NCBI GenBank assembly: GCA_964448855.1
Contig: CAYUXI010000007.1
Coordinates: 1 to 64,000, forward strand
Source of the DNA: QAMX01 sp964448855
GTDB lineage: Bacteria; Bacillota; Clostridia; Oscillospirales; QAMX01
Direction of reading: 5' to 3'
DNA: 64,000 nt
Shown: one piece after another, positions 6,000-14,946 of the stretch
Layout: each line of letters starts with the position of its first letter
Numbering within the stretch: the first letter of the stretch is position 1
The notes under the pieces: model-generated
The model's database searches: none
The model's input: the letters and a program-made list of their open reading frames with translations, nothing else
What the model was told of the DNA's origin: nothing
Program-made: the position numbers and the translations under genes

Positions 6000-8174
6000 A
6001 TGCAGCCTGTCTCTTCTGTTGAGACGAATGCGATTGGCTTTGACTTGTCACCGGACGGAAAGCCATGCCACGGGCAGCTGTCATTCGCAAACGGCAAACT
6101 GACCGCGACCATCGACAGCCGGGAAATCTTTTCCCGCAGCGTGGACGGCGCAGCCGAACTGAAACAGCTGACCGATATCGGCTGCGGTACGCTGGAACTC
6201 GTCTTGAACCCGCAGGACGAAAGCGAAAACCTCCGCGTTTGCCGCTTCACAATGTCTGCCGTCGATGATATGGCCGAACTCTGTAAGGTCGTCAATTATT
6301 ACCTCGAAACCGGCCGGGAGAGCCGCGTTGTTCACCTGGAAAAGCACCACTGCGAAACCTGCGGCCGCCCGCTTGCGAAGGGGATGGATATCTGCATCTT
6401 CTGCGTGGATAAATCCTACGTCTGGCGCCGCTTCCTGAAGCTGATGCGCCCCCACCTGAAGGCGATGATTCTCTCCTCGCTGATTCTGACACTGTCCAAC
6501 GTTCTGTTCGCCTGCTATCCCTACCTGAACCGCATCCTGACAGACCACTATCTGGCACCGGATGCGTCCACCCATGCGCTTTTCTCGAACCCCGTCACCG
6601 GCGTTCTGGTGATTGGCGCACTGATGATCGCGACACGCGCCATCGGCGAAGGGATTTACATTCTCTCCAACCGCATGATCAACCGCGTCGGCAGCCGCTT
6701 TTCGGACGATCTCCGCAAGCAGGCCTATGACAAGGTGCAGCGGCTGTCGCTTTCCTCTATGTCCAGAAAAACGAGCGGCGATCTCATGACGCGGATTACG
6801 TCGGATACCAATGTTGTGCAGCAGTTCCTGACCGATCAGGGCAGATATCTGATCGAACAGTCGCTGATGATGGTCATCATCACCATTGTGCTGCTGCTGA
6901 CCAATCCGTTCCTGACGCTCCTTGTTTTCCTGCCGATCCCCTTTGTCGTGCTGTGTATGCGCGGCTTTTACCGGTATATGCACAGCCGGTACGATAAACA
7001 GTGGCGCTGCAACTCCCGCGCCACCTCTGTTCTGCACGATATCATCAAGGGCATCCGTGTGGTGAAAACCTTCGGAAACGAGGAACGGGAAATCGAAAAA
7101 TTCCGCACCGCACGGGAGCGCCTTGCACGCGTCTCCGCCAGCAATGAACGCACCTGGGCGCTGCTCTTCCAGCCGCTCAGCTTTTGCGTGGGCATCGGCG
7201 AATTTCTGGTGCTCCTGTTCGGTGGCCGACTGGTACTTGAAGGCCGTATGACGCTTGGCGCGCTGATTCAGTTCAATCTGTACCTGAGCTTTATTTACCA
7301 GCCGCTCCGCTGGATGACAACCCTGCCGCGCCGACTGGCGCAGCTGATCACCAGCCTGGTCAAGCTGTTTGAAATCTTCGATGAAAAACCGGAGATTGAT
7401 GACGTGAAAGAGCCGGTTGCATTGCAGCCGGTCGGCGGCCTGACGTTTGAAAACGTGAAGTTCGGCTACCGTTCCTATGAGCCTGTCCTGAAAAACATCT
7501 CGCTGGAAATCAAACCGGGCGAAATGATCGGTCTGGTCGGACACTCCGGCGCGGGCAAATCCACCTTCATCAATCTGGTGATGCGCCTGTATGACCCAAA
7601 TGAGGGCACCATCTGCCTCGACGGCGTGAACCTGCGGGAGATCAGCCAGAAAACGCTGCATGAAAACATCGGCGTCGTCTTTCAGGAGACGCTGCTCTTT
7701 GCCGCGAGTGTCTATGACAACATCCGCTACGCAAAGCCGGATGCCACACTGGAGGAGGTCGTTGCCGCCGCGAAAATCGCCAACGCACACGACTTCATCA
7801 TGAAGCTCAAGGACGGCTATGACACTCTGCTCGGCGAAAACGGCCATACGCTTTCCGGCGGTGAACGCCAGCGCGTGGCGATTGCACGCGCTGTGCTGCG
7901 GAATCCGAAAATCCTGATCCTCGATGAGGCCACCAGCGCACTCGATCCGGAAACGGAGAGCAAGATTCAGGAGGCGCTGGGTCGCCTTGTCAAAAACCGC
8001 ACCACCATCGCCATCGCACACCGACTGTCCACACTTCGCCACGCAGACCGCCTGGTCGTGATTGAAAAAGGTCACATCGCAGAGGTGGGAACCCATAAGG
8101 AGCTGCTGGAGCAGAAGGGGATTTATTACCAACTGGTGATGGCGCAAAAGCAGACCAGCAAACTGAACGCATAA
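6000..8174 (+). CDS. ABC half-exporter with N-terminal domain and Cys4 ribbon (724 aa)
   Basis: It is built like its partner at 3124. A soluble front domain (about residues 1-112) is followed by a Cys4 ribbon with knuckles CETC and CIFC (about 117-134). A type 1 exporter membrane domain comes next, then an ATPase domain with Walker A GHSGAGKST (~514), signature LSGGERQR (~617) and Walker B ILILDEATSALD. Both nucleotide sites of a heterodimer would keep the catalytic Glu, unlike many heterodimeric exporters with one degenerate site. The ATG follows GAAAGGG. A hairpin terminator ends the operon. The front domain has no recognised homologue; a metal- or lipid-sensing role is only a guess. Confidence 0.9.
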   Translation: MQPVSSVETNAIGFDLSPDGKPCHGQLSFANGKLTATIDSREIFSRSVDGAAELKQLTDIGCGTLELVLNPQDESENLRVCRFTMSAVDDMAELCKVVNYYLETGRESRVVHLEKHHCETCGRPLAKGMDICIFCVDKSYVWRRFLKLMRPHLKAMILSSLILTLSNVLFACYPYLNRILTDHYLAPDASTHALFSNPVTGVLVIGALMIATRAIGEGIYILSNRMINRVGSRFSDDLRKQAYDKVQRLSLSSMSRKTSGDLMTRITSDTNVVQQFLTDQGRYLIEQSLMMVIITIVLLLTNPFLTLLVFLPIPFVVLCMRGFYRYMHSRYDKQWRCNSRATSVLHDIIKGIRVVKTFGNEEREIEKFRTARERLARVSASNERTWALLFQPLSFCVGIGEFLVLLFGGRLVLEGRMTLGALIQFNLYLSFIYQPLRWMTTLPRRLAQLITSLVKLFEIFDEKPEIDDVKEPVALQPVGGLTFENVKFGYRSYEPVLKNISLEIKPGEMIGLVGHSGAGKSTFINLVMRLYDPNEGTICLDGVNLREISQKTLHENIGVVFQETLLFAASVYDNIRYAKPDATLEEVVAAAKIANAHDFIMKLKDGYDTLLGENGHTLSGGERQRVAIARAVLRNPKILILDEATSALDPETESKIQEALGRLVKNRTTIAIAHRLSTLRHADRLVVIEKGHIAEVGTHKELLEQKGIYYQLVMAQKQTSKLNA

Positions 8175-8182
8175 CGCCCAAA

Positions 8183-8219
8183 AAAGCTCCTGCTCATTTC
8201 GAAAATGGGCAGGAGCTTT
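8183..8219 (+). terminator. Terminator of the exporter operon
   Basis: Near-perfect 17-bp stem (8183-8199 with 8202-8219, AAAGCTCCTGC...GCAGGAGCTTT) ending in TTTC. The symmetrical A/T ends could work on both strands. Confidence 0.8.
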
Positions 8220-8252
8220 CCCAAACAGTCGCCTAAAATTCAACGTGTTTGC

Positions 8253-8281
8253 TTGACAAATCAAAGGGAAGCCTGTATAAT
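8253..8281 (+). promoter_or_regulatory. Promoter of the PHP gene
   Basis: TTGACA (8253-8258), 17-bp spacer, TATAAT (8276-8281), 60 bases before the PHP start codon. Confidence 0.85.
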
Positions 8282-8341
8282 ATGTAGGTGTATCAGGCAG
8301 TATCTTTCCAACTTTCAAAATGAAAAAGGAGATTTGTTTCG

Positions 8342-9703
8342 ATGAATCAACTGCTCTACAACTATGATATTTATCCGAAGGTCTTCCCGGTTGGCCGCTC
8401 TGTTGAGATTACCATCCGCGGCCTGGGCGAGCACGCCAAATTCTCCGGCGAATACAGAATTGTCGTTCTGCGCCTCGACGCCGATACGTCCCGCGGCTAT
8501 GTCGGTCAAAACGGCACCGAATATACCGTCACAGCCGGAGACGATAACACCCTTCGCATCCAGTTTACCGCACCGGTCGAGTGCGAGTATTTCGTCCGCG
8601 TCTTCCGTCCGGACGAAGAACGCCGCCTGTTCCAGCTGTCTGTCTATGCGCTGGATTCCGACCTGGCCTGCCGGATTCCGCTCCGCGGCGACCTGCATAT
8701 GCATACCTGCCGCTCCGATGGACGGGAAGACCCGGCCACCGTCTGCGCGAATTACCGGAAGCTCGGCTATGACTTTTTGGTCATCACCGATCACCGCCGC
8801 TACTATCCGTCGCTGGAAGCGCAGAAGGCGTATGAAAATACACCGCATTACCTGAACATCCTACCGGGCGAAGAAGTCCATATGCCGCTGACCAGTGTTC
8901 ATATTGTCAACGCCGGCGGTACATTCTCCGTCAACGGAATGCTGGATACCTCCTCCAACTACAAGGAAAAAGGCGCTGCGCTGGAAACCCGTTCGTTTGA
9001 CGGCAAAGCCCCGGACGTGATTGATGAAGAGGAGTATCGCCGCCAGATTGAGGAGCTGGCCGCGTCCGACCGCTGTGCCGATTGCCCGGCCGATGCGGAC
9101 AAGATCTCGTACGCCGTCTGCTGCTGGGTGTTCGACCGGATTCGCGAGGGCGGCGGTCTGGGCATTTTTGCCCACCCGTACTGGATTTCCGATATGTGGA
9201 ATGTTCCGGATTCTCTGCTCCGCCATATGATGAAAAAACACCCGTTTGATGCATTCGAAGTACTGGGCGGGGAAAACTATTACGAGCAGAACGGCTTCCA
9301 GACCGCACTCTACTACGAGGAATACCGCGAAAACCGGATTCATCCGATCGTCGGCTCCACGGATACGCACGGCTCCACCGAGCACAACCGGAATTCCGAC
9401 ATCTGCTCCACGATCGTGTTTGCCCATGAAAACGAACGCACCGATATTTTGGCGTCCATCCGCGACAAATACTCGGTTGCAGTCGATACGATCTCGAAGG
9501 AATATCGCCTGGTTGGCGAATTCCGCTTCCAGAGATACGCCTGCTTCCTGATGGACAACTGGTTCCCGCTCCATGACCGCATTGCCGCCATGGACGGCGA
9601 GCTGATGCGCGAGTACTATCTGGGCGAAGCCGATGCGTCCGAGCTCTCCAATATGAAGGACAAAGCGGAAAAGCTGCTGAACAAGTACTTCGTCCTTGCG
9701 TAA
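8342..9703 (+). CDS. PHP-domain phosphoesterase (453 aa)
   Basis: A PHP metal-dependent hydrolase core is clear: DLHMHTCRSDG (about residues 117-127), FLVITDHRRYY, a Glu in LPGEEVHM, IFAHPYW and GSTDTHGS, which supply the His/Asp/Glu ligands of a trinuclear metal site. The first ~110 residues form an extra beta-rich domain. Family members hydrolyse phosphoesters, often with Mn2+. The exact substrate is unknown. It has its own promoter; AAAAAGGAG precedes the ATG. Immediately downstream lies a Mn2+-type riboswitch and a cation ATPase gene with no separate promoter in the short gap, so the ATPase may depend on read-through from this gene. Confidence 0.85.
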   Translation: MNQLLYNYDIYPKVFPVGRSVEITIRGLGEHAKFSGEYRIVVLRLDADTSRGYVGQNGTEYTVTAGDDNTLRIQFTAPVECEYFVRVFRPDEERRLFQLSVYALDSDLACRIPLRGDLHMHTCRSDGREDPATVCANYRKLGYDFLVITDHRRYYPSLEAQKAYENTPHYLNILPGEEVHMPLTSVHIVNAGGTFSVNGMLDTSSNYKEKGAALETRSFDGKAPDVIDEEEYRRQIEELAASDRCADCPADADKISYAVCCWVFDRIREGGGLGIFAHPYWISDMWNVPDSLLRHMMKKHPFDAFEVLGGENYYEQNGFQTALYYEEYRENRIHPIVGSTDTHGSTEHNRNSDICSTIVFAHENERTDILASIRDKYSVAVDTISKEYRLVGEFRFQRYACFLMDNWFPLHDRIAAMDGELMREYYLGEADASELSNMKDKAEKLLNKYFVLA

Positions 9704-9723
9704 ACCGCTGAAACAATTTCATA

Positions 9724-9834
9724 CCCACATGAGGGAGTAATTCCATGCCGATGCAAAGCGGCGTGTGGCGCACCCGTCAAGCCGGTCCTTTATGACCCGG
9801 GACGCCGAACCATCAAAGAATGAGACTCATGCAC
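9724..9834 (+). promoter_or_regulatory. yybP-ykoY (manganese) riboswitch
   Basis: The gap before the ATPase gene has the hallmarks of this class. P1 is CATGAG (9728-9733) pairing with CTCATG (9826-9831). The conserved GGGAGTA (9733-9739) follows P1 directly. A P2 hairpin is CATGCCG/CGGCGTG. The segment CGTCA precedes a hairpin CCGGTC/GACCCGG. GAGAC stands before the 3' P1 strand. The 3' strand is also part of the left arm of the terminator (9823-9834), so Mn2+ binding should stabilise P1 and prevent termination. The class is known to control Mn2+/Ca2+ P-type ATPases, which fits the gene below. Confidence 0.85.
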
Positions 9835-9863
9835 GGAACGCGATTTCTGTGCATGAGTCTTTT
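9823..9863 (+). terminator. Riboswitch expression-platform terminator
   Basis: Stem AGACTCATGCAC (9823-9834) / GTGCATGAGTCT (9849-9860) followed by TTT. The left arm overlaps the P1 strand of the riboswitch, so the two structures exclude each other. Confidence 0.85.
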
Positions 9864-9894
9864 CAATTCACGAAACAAGAAAAGGAGAACGAAT

Positions 9895-12543
9895 ATGCAA
9901 AAAGAATATGCGCAATCCGGCGAGGAGCTGATGCAGCAGCTCGGCTCCGGTGAAACCGGATTGAGCGGAGCGGAAGCGGAAAAACGATTGCAGCAGTACG
10001 GCGAAAACCGCCTGAAAACGGCAGAAAAACCGACATTGCTGCGCCGCTTCCTGAATCAGCTGAAAGACCCGATGCTGCTCATCCTGATGGCGGCAGCGGT
10101 TGTTTCGGGCATCACCAGTGCCATTGAGCACGAAGGCTTCGCCGATGTGGTGATCATTGCCATTGTCGTGCTGCTCAATGCCGTGCTGGGTGTTGTCCAG
10201 GAGAGCAAGGCGGAAGCGGCGATTGAAGCGCTGCAAAAGATGTCCGCCGCCACCTGTAAGGTCATCCGCGACGGCAAACAGATCGTGCTGCACAGCGACC
10301 AGCTTGTGCCGGGCGACCTGGTGGTGCTCGAAGCAGGGGACAGTGTCCCGGCCGATGGCCGCATTTTGGAATCCGCCAGCCTGAAAATTGAAGAAGCTGC
10401 ACTGACCGGCGAAAGCGTCCCGGTGGATAAAGCGGCAGCCATGCTGAATCTGACTGCCAACGGCGGAGACATCCCGCTGGGCGACCGCAAAAACATGGCC
10501 TACATGGGCTCCACCGTCGTGTACGGCCGCGGCAAAATGCTCGTCACCCGCACCGGTATGCAGACCGAAATGGGTAAAATCGCAGGCGCACTGGCGGCTG
10601 CCAAGGATGAACAGACGCCGCTGCAGCGCCGCCTGGATGAACTGGGACGGCTGCTTTCCAAGCTGGTTCTCGGCATCTGCGTCTTCATCTTCTTCTTTGA
10701 CCTGATTGCTGCCGGTGAATTCACCCTGAAAAGTGTGCTCTCCACGCTGATGGTGGCGGTCTCGCTGGCTGTGGCAGCCATTCCGGAAGGTCTGGCGACC
10801 GTCGTTACGGTCGTTCTCTCCATCGGCGTCACCAATATGAGCAAGCGACAGGCCATCATTCGCCGCCTGACCGCCGTCGAAACACTGGGCTGCACACAGG
10901 TCATCTGCTCCGATAAAACTGGTACACTGACCCAAAACCGCATGACCGTCATTGAGCATATGGGCGATACGGCGCTGCTTGCAACGGCAATGGCACTCTG
11001 CAATGATGCCGTCCTCAACGATGAGAAAATGGGGGAGGGCGAACCGACCGAAGCGGCACTCGTGACGTTCGCTGCGGCAGAAGGGCTTGAAAAACCGTCG
11101 CTGGAGGCGGAACAGCCGAGAGTGGATGAAGCGCCCTTCGACTCCTCCCGCAAAATGATGTCCACCGTTCACTGCGTCAACAACGCGTTCGTGCAGTACA
11201 CCAAGGGCGCACCGGATGAAGTGCTGCAACGCTGCACGACCATCTGGGAAAACGGACAGGCTCAACCGCTGGATGATCAAAAACGCGCCGCCATCCTGAA
11301 GGATAATCAGACGCTGGCGAATCAGGCGCTGCGCGTCCTCGCAGCTGCCAAACGCGATTGGCCGACAAAGCCGAGCGATCATACCCCGGAAGCGCTGGAA
11401 CAGGAGCTCTGCTGGGTTGGTCTGGTCGGCATGATGGATCCGGTTCGCCCGGAAGTCCAGACGGCCATTGCCAAGTGCTGCGAAGCCGGCATCCGACCGG
11501 TCATGATCACCGGCGACCACATCGATACCGCTGTCGCCATCGGTAAACAGCTCGGCATCATCGATAGTGCCGACAAGGCCATCACCGGCGCAGAGCTGGA
11601 TCATCTCACGGATGAAGAAATGGCCGAGGCCGTCGAACGCTACAGCGTGTATGCCCGCGTTCAGCCGGAGCATAAGGTGCGAATCGTCAACGCGTGGAAA
11701 GCCAAGGGCGCCGTCACAGCGATGACCGGCGACGGCGTCAATGATGCCCCATCGATCAAATCGGCGGATATCGGCATCGGCATGGGCATTACCGGCACAG
11801 ACGTCACCAAAAACGTCGCGGATATGGTGCTGGCCGACGACAACTTCGCCACCATCGTCAATGCCGTAGAGGAAGGCCGCCGGATTTACGACAACATCCG
11901 CAAAGCCATTCAGTTCCTGCTGGCATCCAATATGAGCGAGGTGCTGGGTATCTTCTTCTCCACACTGCTGGGCTTCACGCTGCTGAACCCCGTCCACCTG
12001 CTCTTTATCAACCTGATCACAGACTGCTTCCCGGCACTGGCACTCGGCGTGGAAAAAGGCGAAGCCGATACCATGAAACGCCCGCCGCGCAATTCGTCGG
12101 ACAGCATTTTTGCCGGTGGTCTCGGCATCGATATTGTTTGGCAGGGCATCTTCATCGCCGCTGTGACGATGGTTTCCTATGTCATCGGCCACTGCATGGA
12201 AATCGGCGCTTTTGAAATGCCGAAGGGCGTCAGCCCGGACGGCATGACGATGGCCTTCCTGACGATGAATATGTGCGAAATCTTCCACAGCTTTAATATG
12301 CGCAGCCAGCGGAAGAGCATCTTCACCCTGCGCGGGCAGAACCGCATCCTCTGGGGCGCAATGGCGGGCAGCCTGATTCTGGCCACCATCGTTGTGGAGG
12401 TTCCGGCCATTGCCAAGCTCTTTGGCTTCACCTCGATCTCGCTCTCCGAGTATCTGGTTGCTCTCGGCCTCGCGATTCTCGTCATCCCGGTGGTGGAGCT
12501 TGTCAAGCTCTGCCAGCGCCATTCGCACCGCCGCAAGGCATAA
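9895..12543 (+). CDS. P-type cation ATPase, Ca2+/Mn2+ exporter type (882 aa)
   Basis: A full-length P2-type ATPase. It has the N-terminal actuator domain with TGES (LTGESVPVDK), the TM4 motif PEGL (~295), phosphorylation motif SDKTGTLTQN (Asp ~339), KGAPDEVL in the nucleotide domain, TGDGVNDAPS in the hinge and the TM6 segment FINLITD. Ten membrane helices are expected. These features match PMCA/SERCA-like bacterial ATPases, which export Ca2+ or Mn2+ with ATP. The start is set at the ATG at 9895 behind AAAGGAGAA; a longer frame upstream would run through the riboswitch terminator. The Mn2+ riboswitch favours manganese export, as for pneumococcal MgtA. Substrate is inferred. Confidence 0.92.
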   Translation: MQKEYAQSGEELMQQLGSGETGLSGAEAEKRLQQYGENRLKTAEKPTLLRRFLNQLKDPMLLILMAAAVVSGITSAIEHEGFADVVIIAIVVLLNAVLGVVQESKAEAAIEALQKMSAATCKVIRDGKQIVLHSDQLVPGDLVVLEAGDSVPADGRILESASLKIEEAALTGESVPVDKAAAMLNLTANGGDIPLGDRKNMAYMGSTVVYGRGKMLVTRTGMQTEMGKIAGALAAAKDEQTPLQRRLDELGRLLSKLVLGICVFIFFFDLIAAGEFTLKSVLSTLMVAVSLAVAAIPEGLATVVTVVLSIGVTNMSKRQAIIRRLTAVETLGCTQVICSDKTGTLTQNRMTVIEHMGDTALLATAMALCNDAVLNDEKMGEGEPTEAALVTFAAAEGLEKPSLEAEQPRVDEAPFDSSRKMMSTVHCVNNAFVQYTKGAPDEVLQRCTTIWENGQAQPLDDQKRAAILKDNQTLANQALRVLAAAKRDWPTKPSDHTPEALEQELCWVGLVGMMDPVRPEVQTAIAKCCEAGIRPVMITGDHIDTAVAIGKQLGIIDSADKAITGAELDHLTDEEMAEAVERYSVYARVQPEHKVRIVNAWKAKGAVTAMTGDGVNDAPSIKSADIGIGMGITGTDVTKNVADMVLADDNFATIVNAVEEGRRIYDNIRKAIQFLLASNMSEVLGIFFSTLLGFTLLNPVHLLFINLITDCFPALALGVEKGEADTMKRPPRNSSDSIFAGGLGIDIVWQGIFIAAVTMVSYVIGHCMEIGAFEMPKGVSPDGMTMAFLTMNMCEIFHSFNMRSQRKSIFTLRGQNRILWGAMAGSLILATIVVEVPAIAKLFGFTSISLSEYLVALGLAILVIPVVELVKLCQRHSHRRKA

Positions 12544-12568
12544 GCCATACAACAGAAAATTCCAACAG

Positions 12569-12612
12569 AAAACCGTCTTCCTCCATCGATATCGATGGAG
12601 GAAGACGGTTTT
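12569..12612. terminator. Perfect 44-bp palindromic bidirectional terminator
   Basis: Two 22-base arms (12569-12590 and 12591-12612) are exact reverse complements with no spacer, with AAAA at one end and TTTT at the other. It lies between the convergent ATPase and PII-like genes and can stop transcription from both sides. Confidence 0.9.
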
Positions 12613-12631
12613 TTCGTGCGTCAGAGGACTT

Positions 12632-13327
12632 TTATCTGTTTTCAATTGGCTCCCGGTACACTTCGCGTAGACCGGCTACGTCGGTCACCGGAACGGAGAA
12701 AATCAGCGATTTCGCCGGGGTCTGCATCCCGGCCGCCGCATGAACCGACTTCATCACGGCCTCACGCACGGAATCCTTCAGCACGATGAAAATCATCTCT
12801 TTTTCCGGTGCCAGCGAAACGCCAAAGAACTTCTCCGCATTTTCGCTGCCTGCGCCGTGCGCGTGGACAACGGTACCGCCGCCCGCACCGGCCGCATAGG
12901 CGGCATCCATTACAGTTTCCACATAGGTCTTATTGGTGATGATCACGATGAGCTCGTGATTCTGCTTCTTTTCACTCATTTTTACTTCCTCCATAGCGGT
13001 TGATCCGTCACCGGCGAGATAATGGAGCGCAGAGGCGCCGACGACACTGGAAACGGGAATCGTATATGCAATGCCGCGCCCGACCACATCCATATCCATT
13101 TCAAGAACAAGATCCCGCATGAGCTCCTGTCCCTTCTGTTCGGGTACAACACACATAAACACTTCTTTTTCAGTCTCAGCCAGTCCGAGCAGGCGGCGAA
13201 TGTTGTCGCGTGCCGTCCCGGCTCCCAGCATACGAAGCGTCAGCGGAACGCCCTTTCGTTTGAAAAATGCCGTAAAATCCTCGCAGTTGCTGCGCTTCAC
13301 AATCGTAATCAGATAGGAAAGCTGCAT
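12632..13327 (-). CDS. Tandem PII-like signalling protein (231 aa)
   Basis: Two ferredoxin-like PII-type halves are visible. Residues 1-110 begin YLITIVKRSNCEDF; residues ~125-231 begin LIVIITNKTYVETVMDAA and include GGGTVVHAHG, the usual place of the PII T-loop and binding site. The second half is closer to the classic family. The gene starts six bases after the DUF1538 membrane protein stop, so the two are co-transcribed, and the PII-like protein most likely senses a nucleotide or small ligand and gates that transporter. It is not a canonical GlnB/GlnK: no amt gene is near and the T-loop tyrosine context is absent. Ligand unknown. Confidence 0.8.
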   Translation of the reverse strand: MQLSYLITIVKRSNCEDFTAFFKRKGVPLTLRMLGAGTARDNIRRLLGLAETEKEVFMCVVPEQKGQELMRDLVLEMDMDVVGRGIAYTIPVSSVVGASALHYLAGDGSTAMEEVKMSEKKQNHELIVIITNKTYVETVMDAAYAAGAGGGTVVHAHGAGSENAEKFFGVSLAPEKEMIFIVLKDSVREAVMKSVHAAAGMQTPAKSLIFSVPVTDVAGLREVYREPIENR

Positions 13328-13333
13328 AATGAA

Positions 13334-14884
13334 TTACTCCTTTCTGCTACCGTCGGAAACGTCCAATTGGATAATGACGTCATCATCGACGGGCAGGTCC
13401 TCTTCTTTCTGTGCGTTGAGTCTTTTTGTTTTAATCTTGAAGGCAAGACCCAAAATCTGAATGGTGATCAACGGCGTCATGGCGACCATGGCCACAATGC
13501 CGAAGGCGTCCTGCGCAACATTTCCGCCGAGCGCCTCGCTGGCACCCATGGCAAACGGCAGCAGGAACGTGGTGGCCATCGTTCCGGATGCAACGCCGCC
13601 GGAGTCGAATGCAATCGAGGTGAAAATATCCGGTGCCACAAACGTTAGCAGGATGGCCAGTGCATAGCCCGGAATCAGAATCCACAAAATGGGAATCTGC
13701 GTCAGAATCCGCAGCATGGCCAGACCGATGGAGCAGGCGACGCCGATGGAAAGGCTCAGACTGAGCGCCTTGGACGGAATCGCACCGCCGGTGATTTCCA
13801 GCACCTGCCGGTTCAAAACGTGAACCGCCGGCTCCGCAGCCACAATGAAGTAGCCGATGATCATGCCGATCGGAATCAGAATCCAGTTGCTGTCCAGGCT
13901 GGAAATAACCTGACCGATGAGATTGCCCGCAGGCATAAAGCCGACGTTTGCGCCGGTCAGAAAGAGCACCAGCCCCACATATGTATAAGCCAGACCGATC
14001 AGAATTCGCCAGACCGATTTCCGCGGCAGATGCAGCGCAAAGACCTGATACAACAGGAAAAACACGCAGATCGGTGCCAGCGCAACGGCGACATCCTTCA
14101 TGTAAATCGGGAAAGCCCGCAAAAACTGGAGACAGGCGTCGCGGGAATCGGCCAGAACCGGAACCTCGACCGGAGAATACACGCCGCCATCCGTCGGGTA
14201 GAGGATGCCGAGAATCAGGACAACGAGAATCGGTCCAATTGAGGAGAGCGCCACCAGACCAAAGCTGTCGCTCTCCGAACCGCCGTCACTGCGGACGGAA
14301 GCAATACCGGCACCCAAGGCCATGATGAACGGAACGGTCATCGGCCCGGTCGTGACACCGCCCGAATCGAACGCAACGGCCAGGTAATCCCGGTTCGGCA
14401 GCAAAAAGGCCAGCAGAAAGACCAACGCATAACAGCCGATCAGGAGATAGGACAGCTTGACCTTGAAGAGAATTCGAAGAATGGCCAGCACAAGGAACAG
14501 GCCGACACCGATGCCGACGGCCACCATCAGCATCGTGCTGGGAATGGACTGAACCTGATCTGCCAATACCTTCAAATCCGGTTCGGAAATGGTGATGATG
14601 AATCCCATCAAAAATGAAACCGCAACAATCAGCCACAGCTTGCGGGATTTGGTTAAATGAGCGCCGACCTGTTCACCGATGGGTGTCATGGCGATGTCTG
14701 CGCCCAACGTGAAAATCCCCATGCCAAGAATCAGACAAAGGGCGCCAAGGATGAACATCAAAAACACATCATTGGAGATCGGTGCCACGGAAAAACAGAG
14801 TACAGCAACGATCAACGTAATGGGAATGACGGATTTGAGCGACTCCTTGACCTTTTCATGAAGATTCGAGTACAATGTGTGCAT
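13334..14884 (-). CDS. DUF1538 membrane transporter, duplicated (516 aa)
   Basis: The protein is a polytopic membrane protein with about 12 hydrophobic segments. It is an internal duplication: AFDSGGVTTGPMTVPF in the first half and AFDSGGVASGTMATTF in the second, plus two copies of an AEP/SEPD segment. This is the DUF1538 architecture. Paired DUF1538 proteins have been reported to act in Na+(Li+)/H+ exchange in Halomonas, as far as I recall; the substrate here is not shown. ATG at 14884 with AAAGGAG. A PII-like gene follows directly and is probably its regulator. It lies 62 bases after mutS2 on the same strand and may be read from the upstream cluster. Confidence 0.85.
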   Translation of the reverse strand: MHTLYSNLHEKVKESLKSVIPITLIVAVLCFSVAPISNDVFLMFILGALCLILGMGIFTLGADIAMTPIGEQVGAHLTKSRKLWLIVAVSFLMGFIITISEPDLKVLADQVQSIPSTMLMVAVGIGVGLFLVLAILRILFKVKLSYLLIGCYALVFLLAFLLPNRDYLAVAFDSGGVTTGPMTVPFIMALGAGIASVRSDGGSESDSFGLVALSSIGPILVVLILGILYPTDGGVYSPVEVPVLADSRDACLQFLRAFPIYMKDVAVALAPICVFFLLYQVFALHLPRKSVWRILIGLAYTYVGLVLFLTGANVGFMPAGNLIGQVISSLDSNWILIPIGMIIGYFIVAAEPAVHVLNRQVLEITGGAIPSKALSLSLSIGVACSIGLAMLRILTQIPILWILIPGYALAILLTFVAPDIFTSIAFDSGGVASGTMATTFLLPFAMGASEALGGNVAQDAFGIVAMVAMTPLITIQILGLAFKIKTKRLNAQKEEDLPVDDDVIIQLDVSDGSRKE

Positions 14885-14946
14885 TCACTCCTTTATTGAA
14901 TTTCACTCGATCCGGAAGGGGTCAGGCGGAATTCCGAATCGGAGAT

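Noticed and set aside
6081..8318. 745-codon minus-strand open frame
   Set aside because: It is the complement of the second ABC exporter, whose motifs are complete. The antisense product is low-complexity in Gln/His/Ala/Asp, as expected from GC-rich reverse frames.
9868..12645. 925-codon minus-strand open frame
   Set aside because: Shadow of the P-type ATPase; it also runs through the riboswitch terminator and the palindromic terminator.
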